DNA from: Gracilimonas sp034520725
GTDB lineage: Bacteria > Bacteroidota > Rhodothermia > Balneolales > Balneolaceae
DNA: 64,000 bases
Assembly: GCA_034520725.1 (NCBI GenBank)
Contig: JAXHNH010000011.1
Location: 496,001 to 560,000 of the forward strand
Direction: 5' to 3'
Below the pieces are notes generated by a model. The model was not told the DNA's origin. It saw only the letters and a list, made by a program, of their open reading frames with translations, and did no database searches. Below are positions 47,730-57,573 of the stretch, one piece after another (within the stretch, counting starts at the first letter, position 1; every line of letters starts with the position of its first letter). A program made the position numbers and the translations under genes.

Positions 47730-50140
47730 TTGCAAATACCCGATCCCCGAAATCTTTTATCAGCTTTACTGCTGTGTCTAATCACATGGGCTGGAGTACT
47801 GTGTCCACAAAATACGCTGGCACAGGATATTGAAGCAGATGAAAACACCGAAGATGTTGTTCGCAGGGTTCGTTTTTCGGGTAATGAAGATATCAAAGAC
47901 CGAACATTGACTACCCTGGTTCGTACCCGGACCAACCGTGAATTTTTAAGTATCCCACAATTCACACCATGGTATTTGATATGGAACATATCCGGGGGAA
48001 GATTTGGGGAAGAACCGGCCTATCTGAGATCGTCTAACCGTTGCCAACGATATTGAGCGGATCACTCTGTATTACGAATCGCTGGGGTATTTTGATGTTT
48101 CGGTTGATACCACTATAGCAGAATATCGGACTAATAAGATCGAAGTTTCATTCATTATCGATGAAGGACCTCAATATCGAATCAATACCGTAACCTATAG
48201 CGGATTCCCGGGATTTACTGAGCCTAACCGAAGATTTCGTTTTCTTCAAAACGGTCCCTTAACAAGGGGAAGGATCAATGACACTACATTTACGGTAAAC
48301 AGGGCTTATAACTCACAGTCCCTAAGTAGTGAACAACAGCGACTCATTACATTTCTGAAGAACAACGGTTACGCCTCGATACAGCGCGATTCGGTGATCG
48401 CTTTGGTTAAGGAGGATTCCACAACCTCCAACTCACTTGATGTGATGTACCGCATCAGCCCCGGTAGACAGTATAAATTTGGGGACATCAGAATCAGACT
48501 CAGTGATACAGAGCCTCCGATCAATTACGATGAAACGAATACCTTAAGCGGTCCGCCACACACGGTGGATTCTACCTACACCATTTCTCTCTTTAAAGAG
48601 TCCGGTGCTCAATCCAAGTTTAGGTTGCTCTCAAATCAACTGTTATTTAAACCGGGTGAATTATATGATCACTCATTGTATCTGGAAACCGTAAATGAGT
48701 TCCAAAATCTTGGAATGTTATACATTCAAAGATTCAGTCAGAACGAAGATCAGGTTCAGCCGGATTACTCACAGGAAAAAATACCAACCTACTTCGATCT
48801 GCAAACTCTGACCAAGCACAGTATTTCAACCGAGCTGTTTGGAATGAAGCGATACGGTTATGGGACCGGATTAGGTGTCGATTACACCAATAATAACGTA
48901 TTCGGTAATGCCGAAAATTTAAGTATTGGGGCCAATGCCAGTTTTGAGTTTGTGAGCCCTTCTGTTCTGGAAGATATCGACACCTACTGCCACTCAATCT
49001 TCCGTATTCCGAAGTTATGAGCTTGTGGCCGATTACTCAGTTCCTCGCTTGAACTTCCCCTTTTCTTTCCTAGATAACAGACCGGGCTTTACGAGTGGTG
49101 TTACGCGTTATCTTTTAAGTTACAGCCGCTCGGATCAGCTGTTATTTGATATCAACTCTGACGTTGGTTTTAACATGAGATATGAGGTCAATCACACCCA
49201 GAACTATTCCAGTTTCCTGGATCTCATTGAGATTGATCTGGCGGATCCGAATCCATCTTCTGTCTACATAAGTAGATTGAGAAATGAGTTTGGCTCTGAT
49301 ACACTTTCTGATGGAACCATTGAAGATTCTTTCGAGCTTCAGCGAATACTGGAGGACTTCAACCCTCAAATATCTTCCACTATACGATATACATTCCGAA
49401 GTCAAAACACGGATCTGATCAAAAGAAACAGAGGTTATTACAGTGAATATTCTGTGGCTGTTGGTGGAAATATCCCCTACCTGATAGATAATTATCTAAC
49501 CACACCAAGTACACTCGAAGGCAACCTTCCCTCCCTGTTTGGATTGAGTGAAAACAGCCTGAGTTACAGCCGATATATCAAGTTATCTGCAGATTACAGA
49601 AAATATTACCCGATCTCAGCCGACGGTGTACTTGCCTGGCGATTATATGGTGGAATTGCTCAACCCTATGGTAACTCCACTTCCATCCCATTGAACAAAA
49701 GGTTCTTTGCCGGAGGAAGTAACGACATTCGAGGTTGGGCTCCTTTTCAGCTTGGTCCCGGTGATATTTCAACGGACAACGTAAACATACCGGGTGGTGA
49801 AATTAAGCTCGCGGCATTCACTGAGGTCAGGCAAGCTTTTATCAGAGACTTTCTTGGTGCCAACTGGTACGCTGCCCTTTTCGCAGATGCTGGGAACATC
49901 TGGTATGGACCACGGAATGACTTCAGGGATGAAAACAATCAGGACAGGCTTGAACAAGGTCGATTTCGTTTTGACAATTTCTATAATCAGATCGCGGTTT
50001 CGAGTGGACCTGGATTGCGCCTTGATTGGGAATATATAGTGGTTAGGTTTGATTTTGCCTTTCGGCTGCACGACCTTCAGACTGGTTGGTTAAATAATAA
50101 ACAAACCTATTTTAACTTCGGAATTGGTCACTCCTTCTAA
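47730..50140 (+). CDS. BamA/TamA-family outer-membrane protein (two frameshifts)
   Basis: Three frames make one ~800-residue protein. Part 1 (47730-48036) has a signal peptide and a first POTRA start (RRVRFSGNEDIKDRTLTTLV); it opens with TTG, so an additional indel at the very start is possible. Part 2 (about 48040-48983) holds POTRA domains (IERITLYYESLGYFDVSV, LYYES). Part 3, entered near 48983 where one C is extra (TQSSVFRSYELVADYS), is the barrel with the family motif RFFAGGSNDIRGW (about 49700) and a C-terminal NFGIGHSF ending in Phe. The role is insertion of barrel proteins or export of surface factors. Confidence 0.87.
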
Positions 50141-50157
50141 CCTTAATACCTGACGCT

Positions 50158-50706
50158 ATGTTCGACAAACTGAAAAGGCTGAAAGATCAGTCCAATATTG
50201 TTTTTAAGTCAAAATTTCTGGCGAACCTTAATCCGGCTGAACGCTATGAATTTCTGCAGCTTTGCCATCGCAGAAGCTATAAGGAAGGAGAATATGTTTT
50301 CTATAAAAACGACCCTGGTACAGGTATGTATTTCATTGAAGACGGCGTGATCGAACTCACAGTTGGTGAAACTGATGATAAGGATCCAGAACAAAATCTT
50401 AACTCTCTCGAACTTCACTCACCTGATAGTTTCGGAGCTCTTTCGATCGGTTATAATTTGAGAAGGAAAACATCAGCTCGATGTGTAACAGATTGTGAAT
50501 TACTTGGTTTTTTCAAACCTGATTTCGAGGTACTGAGAGATCGTCATCCAAAGATTGCCGTTAAATTTCTTCAAACACTTACCAATAAAGCCTTAAAGCA
50601 GCTCGAAGTGACCACAAAAAAATTATCTGAGGTCGCAGACGAGCAAACAGCATTAAATTTACAAATTCAATCCTATTACGAAGATACTCCAGAGGAATCA
50701 GTTTAA
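50158..50706 (+). CDS. cyclic nucleotide-binding domain protein
   Basis: 182 residues. A cNMP-binding jelly-roll at about 15-135 (FLQLCHRRSYKEGEYVFYKND, GTGMYFIEDGVIEL, DSFGALSIGYNLRRKTSARC), with the phosphate cassette region in the GALS...RKTSA stretch, followed by a helical, coiled-coil-like tail (HPKIAVKFLQTLTNKAL). No DNA-binding domain is seen, so it is not a CRP-like regulator. Lies 17 bases after the BamA-like gene and 3 before rlmD. Confidence 0.83.
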   Translation: MFDKLKRLKDQSNIVFKSKFLANLNPAERYEFLQLCHRRSYKEGEYVFYKNDPGTGMYFIEDGVIELTVGETDDKDPEQNLNSLELHSPDSFGALSIGYNLRRKTSARCVTDCELLGFFKPDFEVLRDRHPKIAVKFLQTLTNKALKQLEVTTKKLSEVADEQTALNLQIQSYYEDTPEESV

Positions 50707-50709
50707 TTT

Positions 50710-52119
50710 ATGGCACTAAAGAAAGGTCAGGAAGTAGAACTTGAGATCATTGACGCAGCATTTAAAGGTAAGGGCCTGGCTAAGGTTGATGGCCTGGCAG
50801 TTTTCGTACCCGGCACCACTCCCGGTGACAAAGTTAGAGCCCGCATCATCAAAAAGAAAAAAAAACACCGGGAAGCCAAGCTTTTAGAGATCCTTGAGCC
50901 AAGTGAGCACCGAATCGTACCCAGATGTCAGCATGCGAATGTGTGTGGCGGATGCAGCTGGCAGCACGTTCCTTACACCAAGCAGGTGGAGTACAAGGGG
51001 CAGCAAGTCAAAGATCACATTACACGAATTGGTCACATAGATGGAGACATCGTAAAGCAAGCTATAGCTTCCGATCAAGAGTTCTACTACCGGAACAAGA
51101 TGGAATACAGCATCAGTGCCCGGCGGTGGCTTACAGAAGAAGAGATCAAGAGTGATGAGTACGTAGATGATTCAGCATTTGCAGCCGGACTCCATGCCCC
51201 AGGCAGATTTGATAAGATTCTGAATCTTAAAGAATGCCACCTGCAGGTTCCTGAATCATTTCTGATCCTGGACTTTGTAAGAAACTATTGCATTGAGCAC
51301 GGAATTGAACCATATGACACCCTTGAAAACACGGGGTTCATGAGACATATCATGATCCGGAATTCACATTACACAGACGATTTCATGGTCAACCTGGTTA
51401 CATATCAAGACGATCAGGCAATGATGGGTAAACTGAAAGATTCATTGCTTGAAGAATTTCCTTTCATAACTACCGTCGTCAACAACGTGAATGATACCAA
51501 GAGCCCTACGGCAGCAGGACGATACGAAAAAGTGCTGTACGGACCGGGCTTTATTGTGGACAAGATCGGTGAATTCACGTTCAAAATTCACCCAAATGCT
51601 TTTTTCCAGACCAATACCGCCCAGGCAGAAAAACTATACGATGTAGCTAAAGACTTTGCTGAGATCAAAGACAATGATATTGTGTATGATCTGTATTGTG
51701 GGGTTGGAACGCTTAGTTTATTTATGAGCCGCAAGGCCAAACATGTGCTCGGTATCGAGCTGGTGGATGTAGCGGTCAAAAATGCGCGATTTAACGCCAA
51801 AGAGAACAATGTTGATAACGTCTCCTTCATCAAAGGTGACATGAAAGATGTGTTTACTCAGGATGTTGTGAATGAGTATGGTGCCCCAAATGTACTGATC
51901 ACAGATCCACCCAGAGCCGGAATGCATCCGGATGTGGTAAAACGACTCTGTGAATTAAAGGTGCCTCGCATCGTTTATGTGAGCTGTAACAGTTCCACAA
52001 TGGCCAGAGACCTCAAGGAATTAAAAGAAGTGTACGATATTGAGATTGTACAGCCGGTAGATATGTTTCCACAAACCTACCATATTGAGGCGGTAGCAAA
52101 ACTCACGCTAAAGGATTAA
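50710..52119 (+). CDS. rlmD: 23S rRNA (uracil-C5)-methyltransferase RlmD
   Basis: 469 residues. N-terminal TRAM domain (GQEVELEIIDAAFKGKGLAK), four cluster cysteines (CQHANVCGGCSWQHV and the earlier RC), central domain, then the SAM methyltransferase part with YDLYCGVGTLSLFM and LITDPPRAGMH, and the catalytic Cys in VYVSCNSSTMARDL. RlmD methylates U1939 of 23S rRNA; a related RumA-type enzyme is possible. Its stop overlaps the stop of the converging gene in a shared TTAA. Confidence 0.92.
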   Translation: MALKKGQEVELEIIDAAFKGKGLAKVDGLAVFVPGTTPGDKVRARIIKKKKKHREAKLLEILEPSEHRIVPRCQHANVCGGCSWQHVPYTKQVEYKGQQVKDHITRIGHIDGDIVKQAIASDQEFYYRNKMEYSISARRWLTEEEIKSDEYVDDSAFAAGLHAPGRFDKILNLKECHLQVPESFLILDFVRNYCIEHGIEPYDTLENTGFMRHIMIRNSHYTDDFMVNLVTYQDDQAMMGKLKDSLLEEFPFITTVVNNVNDTKSPTAAGRYEKVLYGPGFIVDKIGEFTFKIHPNAFFQTNTAQAEKLYDVAKDFAEIKDNDIVYDLYCGVGTLSLFMSRKAKHVLGIELVDVAVKNARFNAKENNVDNVSFIKGDMKDVFTQDVVNEYGAPNVLITDPPRAGMHPDVVKRLCELKVPRIVYVSCNSSTMARDLKELKEVYDIEIVQPVDMFPQTYHIEAVAKLTLKD

Positions 52120-52922
52120 AGACTATTATAAAGAATCAGGCCGTACCAGATCACCGGAATGCTTTCAATCCAGAAAGAGGCATAAAAAGGATGTTGGTTC
52201 TCTTTGGCTTTCCAGAGAGCCCAAAGCGTGATCACTGCGATCAGTGCAGTATGTGATAAATTCATTTCTGAGATGATCGGGTTTAGAAATTGAAGAGAAA
52301 TGAATACCAAAAGTAATCCCGAACCGAGCAATCTGCTTTCCCTGATTCCCAGTACCTGAGGAAGTGTGCCCAGCTCATCCCCATCAAACTTCAGGTCTCT
52401 GATCTCAAATGGAATAGTCAATGCTATCACAAAGGCGAACCTTGACATCATTTCAATAATAACTGAAGGCTGTAAAAAGTCTACAGAATGAACCAGCGGT
52501 AACATTACTGAAACCCCGGTCCATGCGGCAGCTATCACAAATATCTTCCATCCCTTTAACATTCGGATATTCTTTCCCTTAAAGGCCGGAACAGCATAAA
52601 AAAGCGTTAAGATGCCAAACCCTACACCATAATAGATCACGATTTCAGGGAGATGAAAGACAATATAAATCAAACCAACAAAGGCCAGAATCGTGAACAG
52701 CCTTAAACCTTTAATGTTTTTGGTGATCGAAAGATGATGCTTGTTACCCACACCTGCATATTTCACAAAATTGTAGCCCACAACCGTACCAAGATAGGCA
52801 AATGCAAGTACCCAAATATTTGGATCCAGATCGAATTCAGAATAGGTAACGGCAGTTAGTGCAGTAACTGCCAAAGCCACATGTGCACTGCTTTGGATAT
52901 AGAACCGAAATAATGATCTCAT
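52116..52922 (-). CDS. UbiA-like membrane protein with degenerate active-site motifs
   Basis: 268 residues with about eight membrane helices. The fold and some loops resemble UbiA prenyltransferases: YNFVKYAGVGNKHH where the first Asp-rich loop (NDxxD) should be, and IPFEIRDLKFDGDELGT where the second (DxxxD) lies. The first motif lacks aspartates. Function cannot be assigned; it could be a prenyltransferase of unusual specificity. Divergent from the acetyltransferase gene. Confidence 0.6.
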   Translation of the reverse strand: MRSLFRFYIQSSAHVALAVTALTAVTYSEFDLDPNIWVLAFAYLGTVVGYNFVKYAGVGNKHHLSITKNIKGLRLFTILAFVGLIYIVFHLPEIVIYYGVGFGILTLFYAVPAFKGKNIRMLKGWKIFVIAAAWTGVSVMLPLVHSVDFLQPSVIIEMMSRFAFVIALTIPFEIRDLKFDGDELGTLPQVLGIRESRLLGSGLLLVFISLQFLNPIISEMNLSHTALIAVITLWALWKAKENQHPFYASFWIESIPVIWYGLILYNSL

Positions 52923-53062
52923 AAAAAAGTACTTCTGTTTTGCCTAATTAAATAAACTATAACATAGGATAGTTCATTTATTTTGTTAATTTACTTAGCC
53001 TTCTGTAAGTAATTAATATACAGATAGATATAATAGTTTAATAATAGGTGCATTGATCAGCA

Positions 53063-54319
53063 ATGGGTACAGATTCTCTCAAACTCTCTAAAAGAGTTTA
53101 CAGGTCTGAGAAGGACTTTAAAGATCTAAAAAAATCGTGGAATGAACTCGTAGATTTTGCCGGAGCCGATGTGTTCCAGCTTCATGAATGGCAATATTCA
53201 TGGTGGAATATGTTCAGGGCAGATAATGAACTGTTTATCGTTACCTATTGGCTTAAAGATAAACTCATTGCACTCCTTCCCTTTTTCATTCAAAAGAAGA
53301 AATTCAGTAGACTTAGATTTGTCAAAACCCTTCAGCTTATAGGTTCACACATTACCACAGCTGAGGACGGCTTACTTCCCGTTGGTAAAGCCTTTGGCGG
53401 TTATCTTGACATCATAGTTCATCCGGAGCACTTTGATCTGATCTCACAGGAAATACCCGGGTTGTTTAAAGAGCTGATCCAATCTGTGAATCAAATTAGC
53501 CTGGATGAGATTCCTGAGCATAGTTTACTAATGCATTGCCTTCCCTCCTTTCAGGAATCAGATAAATGGACTTTGAAACACTCTGAAGCTTCAAAATGTA
53601 GTCAATGCCTGATCGGTTTAGGTTGGGATCGATATTTAAGCACTTTGAGTAAATCAACCCGCAAGAATATCCGACGGGGATTACGCAACGTATATGATGA
53701 TGAGGTCTTTGAGGTACATGAGGCTAAAACTGAAGAGAAGTTTGAACTCATTTTTGATGAACTGGTCAGGCTCCATCAGAGCAGATGGCATAAGCAGGAC
53801 ATGCCAGGAATATTTGCAGATCATAGAATGGAATATTTCTTCCGGTCAACAATTTCGAATTTATTCCGGAACGGCCTTGCCTCTATTCATTGGGCAGAAA
53901 AAAACCAACGGATAATTGCCGTCGAGCTAACCTGTCATTACAATCACACCATCTATACCCTTCAAGGTGGTTATGATATTGACTCAGAATTCACCAAATA
54001 CAGTCCCAGTAATCTGATCATCTATCACATGATGAAAACCGGTGTCGAAAACGGATATTTGGTGTTTGACTGGTTAAGAGGTTCTGAAAAATATAAGTCC
54101 AGTACCTCAAATCTGGTGCTGCAAAATCATAAACTGACACTAACGGCCAAGAACAGGCTTTCCGGACTTAAATTTTTTATTACAGAGACCTCAACGGATC
54201 TGCTGACAAGATCTCAAAATGAGCGGTTGGTGCTGTCCGTTTACTTTGAAAATTACACTTTTCTTAATGCCCTAAAGAAGTACATCAGAAGATTGATAAC
54301 GCACAATCGCATTGACTGA
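53063..54319 (+). CDS. GNAT/FemAB-like acyltransferase (BioF2/CelD-like)
   Basis: 418 residues. Family cues: FQLHEWQYSWWNMF near the N-terminus, LLPFFIQKKK, LSKSTRKNIRRGLRN in the middle (the linker helix of double-GNAT proteins), LHQSRWHKQDMPG, and TLQGGYDIDSEFTKYSPSNLIIYHMMK with a C-terminal FDWLRGSEKYKS. Such enzymes are tied to surface polysaccharide or amino-sugar modification; the substrate is unknown. It is a single gene with a 140-base promoter region. Confidence 0.78.
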   Translation: MGTDSLKLSKRVYRSEKDFKDLKKSWNELVDFAGADVFQLHEWQYSWWNMFRADNELFIVTYWLKDKLIALLPFFIQKKKFSRLRFVKTLQLIGSHITTAEDGLLPVGKAFGGYLDIIVHPEHFDLISQEIPGLFKELIQSVNQISLDEIPEHSLLMHCLPSFQESDKWTLKHSEASKCSQCLIGLGWDRYLSTLSKSTRKNIRRGLRNVYDDEVFEVHEAKTEEKFELIFDELVRLHQSRWHKQDMPGIFADHRMEYFFRSTISNLFRNGLASIHWAEKNQRIIAVELTCHYNHTIYTLQGGYDIDSEFTKYSPSNLIIYHMMKTGVENGYLVFDWLRGSEKYKSSTSNLVLQNHKLTLTAKNRLSGLKFFITETSTDLLTRSQNERLVLSVYFENYTFLNALKKYIRRLITHNRID

Positions 54320-54429
54320 TACACGTATGTCTAATGAATTACCTTTAGTGACACTCTTTTACTTGATTGAAACTCTCTAATCTATATATTCGCAATATTC
54401 ACACTGTGCCAATAATTAAATCAAATTTT

Positions 54430-56757
54430 ATGAAATTCAGGATACCTACCTTTTTCTTATTCATTACAATGGCAATAACTGTTACCGGATGCTCTTCCGG
54501 TTCTGAGCAGGTCACTGAGGAGGACTACAAAAGAGCCGAAAGAGCTCTTTCCTCTCATACATCCGACCTTGTAGTTGGAACTATATCCGGGCAGCGATGG
54601 ATTGACGATAACGTACTTCTCTATCAGCATTCTTTGAAAGAAGGAACTGAATTTATGAAAGCGGATCCTAATGCCGGTACAACAGAACGTGCTTTTGATC
54701 ATGAACGACTTGCCGAGGTATTATCTGATATTTTAGACGAGGAGATTGAACCGCTGGACCTACCCTTTCGCACCTTTGATTATGCAATTAATGGCGATGC
54801 CATAACATTCAGTACAAATGGTGAGACCTTCAACTGCAGCCTTATTGATTATACATGCTCCACAAACGAAGATTCGAGTAACAGAAACTGGAATGAATCG
54901 GTATCACCTGATGGCACAAAAGCAGTTTTTATTCGTGACTATAACTTGTATATGCGAAATCTTGAAACCGGTAGAGTAACTCAACTTACTTATGATGGCG
55001 AAGAAGATTTTGGGTATGCAACCAACAATGCCGGCTGGGTTAAAAGAGACAGTCCTGTGGTGCTTTGGTCACCGGATTCAAAACGAATATCAACCTTCAA
55101 ACAGGATGCCCGCGGCGTTGGTGAGATGTATCTGGCTTCTACCAAAGTAGGTCATCCTGAACTGGAGGCATGGAAATACCCCCTTCCCGGCGACAGCCTG
55201 ATCTTCAGACTTAACCGCGTGGTCATCAATCTGGAACCGTCACCACGTGTTGTAGCGTTGCAAAAAAGTCCGGATCCTCAACGTTCGACCATTACTGATC
55301 ACGTGGCCGACTGGTCCGGAAATTTTTTAGACAATGAATGGAGCGAAGATGGCAGTACCCTGGCGTTTGTATCAGTCTCAAGGGATCATCAGGATGCTGA
55401 ATTATTTGTAGCCAATCCTAACACCGGTTCAATCAGATCGGTTTACCGGGAAGAAACCGACACCTTCTTTGAATCTGGTGTAGAAGGTATCAGTTGGAGA
55501 TTGTTGGAAGGCAGCAACGAATTTATCTGGTTTTCCCAACGTGATAACTGGGGACACCTGTACTTATACGATCTACAATCAGGTGACCTAAAAAATCAGA
55601 TCACATCCGGTAACTGGACCGTGCTTGAGATTATCAGAGTGGATGAAGATAACCGAACGATATACTTTACCGGTGGTGGACGTGACGGCGAAAACCCTTA
55701 CTTCAACTATCTATACCGCATAAATTTTGATGGAACCGGTCTGAAACTTCTGACTCCCGAAACTGCCCATCATCAGATCAGCCTGTCCAATTCAGGAGAG
55801 TATTTTGTGGATACCTATTCTACACCTAATACTCCACCTGTCTCTGTACTCAGATCGATGACGGGTGAGGTTGTCATGGAATTGGCAACGGCAGACATCA
55901 GTGAATTAAAGGCTTCCGGATGGGTAGCTCCTGAACCGTTTACGGTTAAAGCACGCGATGGTGAAACAGATCTGTACGGACTGTTGTACAAGCCATCTAA
56001 CTTCAATTCCTCCAATACCTATCCGGTATTGAACTACATCTACCCCGGTCCCCAATCCGGCAGCGTAGGCAGTCGTGCTTTCCGGTCATCCCGATCTGAT
56101 AAACAGGCTTTAGCTGAACTTGGCTTTGTTGTGGTTGAAGTGGATGCTCAGGGTACTCCCGGCCGATCCAAAGCCTTTCACGATTTTTATTACGGCAATA
56201 TGGGCGATAATGGACTCCCTGATCAGATCGCGGCAATTAAAGAACTTGGCTCACGCCACTCATGGATGGATATATCCCGAGTTGGCATATTCGGTCACTC
56301 CGGTGGTGGATTTGCCTCAACCCGTGCCCTCTTCGCTTATCCTGATTTCTATGATGTGGCGGTATCCGGAGCCGGAAACCACGACAATCGAAACTACGCT
56401 GATCCATGGGGTGAAAAATGGCAGGGTTTGCTCAAAGGCATGAACAACGACGGCGTGACAGACGATCAGTCAACCAATTATGACAATCAGGCCAATCAGC
56501 TGCTGGCTGACAGTCTCAAAGGCAAGCTACTGATCACCCACGGAACGCTGGATAGCAACGTGCCACCTTACAATACTCTTTTGGTGGTCAATGCCTTAAT
56601 CGAAGCCAACAAAGATTTCGACATGATCATGTTCCCTAATCGTGGTCATGGTTACTACGGTGAAGATTACATGATGCGCAAGCGATGGGATTACTTCGTG
56701 AAGCACCTGAAGAATGTGGAGCCGCCAAAGGAATTTGAATTCGGAATACAAGATTAA
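54430..56757 (+). CDS. S9 family prolyl dipeptidyl peptidase lipoprotein
   Basis: 775 residues from the ATG at 54430, which opens a lipoprotein signal (TVTGC). The upstream ATG at 54367 adds an unlikely leader. A beta-propeller (DPPIV_N; about 100-520) is followed by the alpha/beta-hydrolase domain with GHSGGGFAS (Ser624), LDSNVPPYNT (Asp708) and NRGHGYYGED (His740), a complete triad. It removes N-terminal dipeptides, commonly after proline, outside the cytoplasm. Confidence 0.92.
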   Translation: MKFRIPTFFLFITMAITVTGCSSGSEQVTEEDYKRAERALSSHTSDLVVGTISGQRWIDDNVLLYQHSLKEGTEFMKADPNAGTTERAFDHERLAEVLSDILDEEIEPLDLPFRTFDYAINGDAITFSTNGETFNCSLIDYTCSTNEDSSNRNWNESVSPDGTKAVFIRDYNLYMRNLETGRVTQLTYDGEEDFGYATNNAGWVKRDSPVVLWSPDSKRISTFKQDARGVGEMYLASTKVGHPELEAWKYPLPGDSLIFRLNRVVINLEPSPRVVALQKSPDPQRSTITDHVADWSGNFLDNEWSEDGSTLAFVSVSRDHQDAELFVANPNTGSIRSVYREETDTFFESGVEGISWRLLEGSNEFIWFSQRDNWGHLYLYDLQSGDLKNQITSGNWTVLEIIRVDEDNRTIYFTGGGRDGENPYFNYLYRINFDGTGLKLLTPETAHHQISLSNSGEYFVDTYSTPNTPPVSVLRSMTGEVVMELATADISELKASGWVAPEPFTVKARDGETDLYGLLYKPSNFNSSNTYPVLNYIYPGPQSGSVGSRAFRSSRSDKQALAELGFVVVEVDAQGTPGRSKAFHDFYYGNMGDNGLPDQIAAIKELGSRHSWMDISRVGIFGHSGGGFASTRALFAYPDFYDVAVSGAGNHDNRNYADPWGEKWQGLLKGMNNDGVTDDQSTNYDNQANQLLADSLKGKLLITHGTLDSNVPPYNTLLVVNALIEANKDFDMIMFPNRGHGYYGEDYMMRKRWDYFVKHLKNVEPPKEFEFGIQD

Positions 56758-57259
56758 TCACGACGGTATTGGCTCAACCGCGAACCGCAGAGGGGTAGCT
56801 TGAATAAGGGATGAACTAACTACTTGTTTCTTATTCAAATTCAACGTTTTCATATCTCTTAACTTAGTATTGGTTTCTTTGATCTTTTAGAAACTGTTTA
56901 CTTTACATTGGACCCTGTAAAGTAATTTATTGGGATTATTATATATTTTGGGATTAGCACATAAATTAAGTGTAACATTTTGACCTTTAAATATTGATTT
57001 TTACAGAAAATTAATTTTAAGACCTTGAAGGAAAAACGAAGAATAACCATTTGAAGCATTTAGCGATTTAACAACATGCACTCATTGACCTCATGAAAAA
57101 TTCAAGTATTTGTGTGCCAATCAAATACTGACTTTTGCAAGAATGGTTAAGTGCTAACGCCTTATATTGTTGAACATCTCACTATAAAATCAAAAGTGAT
57201 AGGATGTTTATTAGGTCTAGAGTTGTATTGTTAATTAATTGGTCAGGAAGGCATATCGT
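56758..57259. other. non-coding region with hairpin before the B12-sensor operon
   Basis: About 500 AT-rich bases without a gene I can support. At 56898-56925 a perfect 10-bp inverted repeat, TTACTTTACA / TGTAAAGTAA with an 8-base loop, may be the S9 peptidase terminator (tail TTTATT) or an operator. I looked for a cobalamin riboswitch here and saw no B12 box. The promoter of the next operon should lie within the last 200 bases, but I see no clear TAnnTTTG match. Confidence 0.5.
56898..56925. repeat. 10-bp inverted repeat (terminator or operator)
   Basis: TTACTTTACA / TGTAAAGTAA, loop TTGGACCC. Low GC and a weak T tail leave the choice between terminator and operator open. Confidence 0.5.
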
Positions 57260-57559
57260 ATGGGATTCACAGCAATCAGTAGATTTGAAGTAAGAAATAA
57301 TATGGAAGATGATGTCCGCAAAGCTTTTAAAAACAGACCCGGATTTGTGGAAAATGCCGATGGCTTTGTAGGACTTAATGTCTTATCACCACAGAAGAAT
57401 CCCGCAGAATTTTGGTTAATTACCCATTGGGAAGACGAAGAGTCATTTCATCACTGGCACAAGCACCATCGCAGTGAATCTCATCAGTTTATTCCACAAG
57501 GTTTAAAATTAGTGAAGCGCAGTTTTTCACTTGATTTCTTTGATCATATAACTTCATAA
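57260..57559 (+). CDS. antibiotic biosynthesis monooxygenase (ABM)-fold protein
   Basis: 99 residues from the ATG at 57260; the frame is open to a TTG at 57239 but the ATG fits better. MGFTAISRFEVRNNMEDDVRKAFKNRPGFVENADGFVG, then AEFWLITHWEDEESFHHWHKHHR, is the ABM ferredoxin-like domain, whose members include heme-degrading monooxygenases and small quinone oxygenases. The His-rich stretch HHWHKHHRSESH is usual in heme-related ABM proteins. It lies 14 bases before the B12-binding protein, so a joint unit is likely. Confidence 0.75.
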   Translation: MGFTAISRFEVRNNMEDDVRKAFKNRPGFVENADGFVGLNVLSPQKNPAEFWLITHWEDEESFHHWHKHHRSESHQFIPQGLKLVKRSFSLDFFDHITS

Positions 57560-57573
57560 ACCGCACTTATACT

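Noticed and set aside
56758..57259. Cobalamin riboswitch upstream of the B12-sensor operon
   Set aside because: No B12-box-like sequence and no fitting set of stems was seen by eye.
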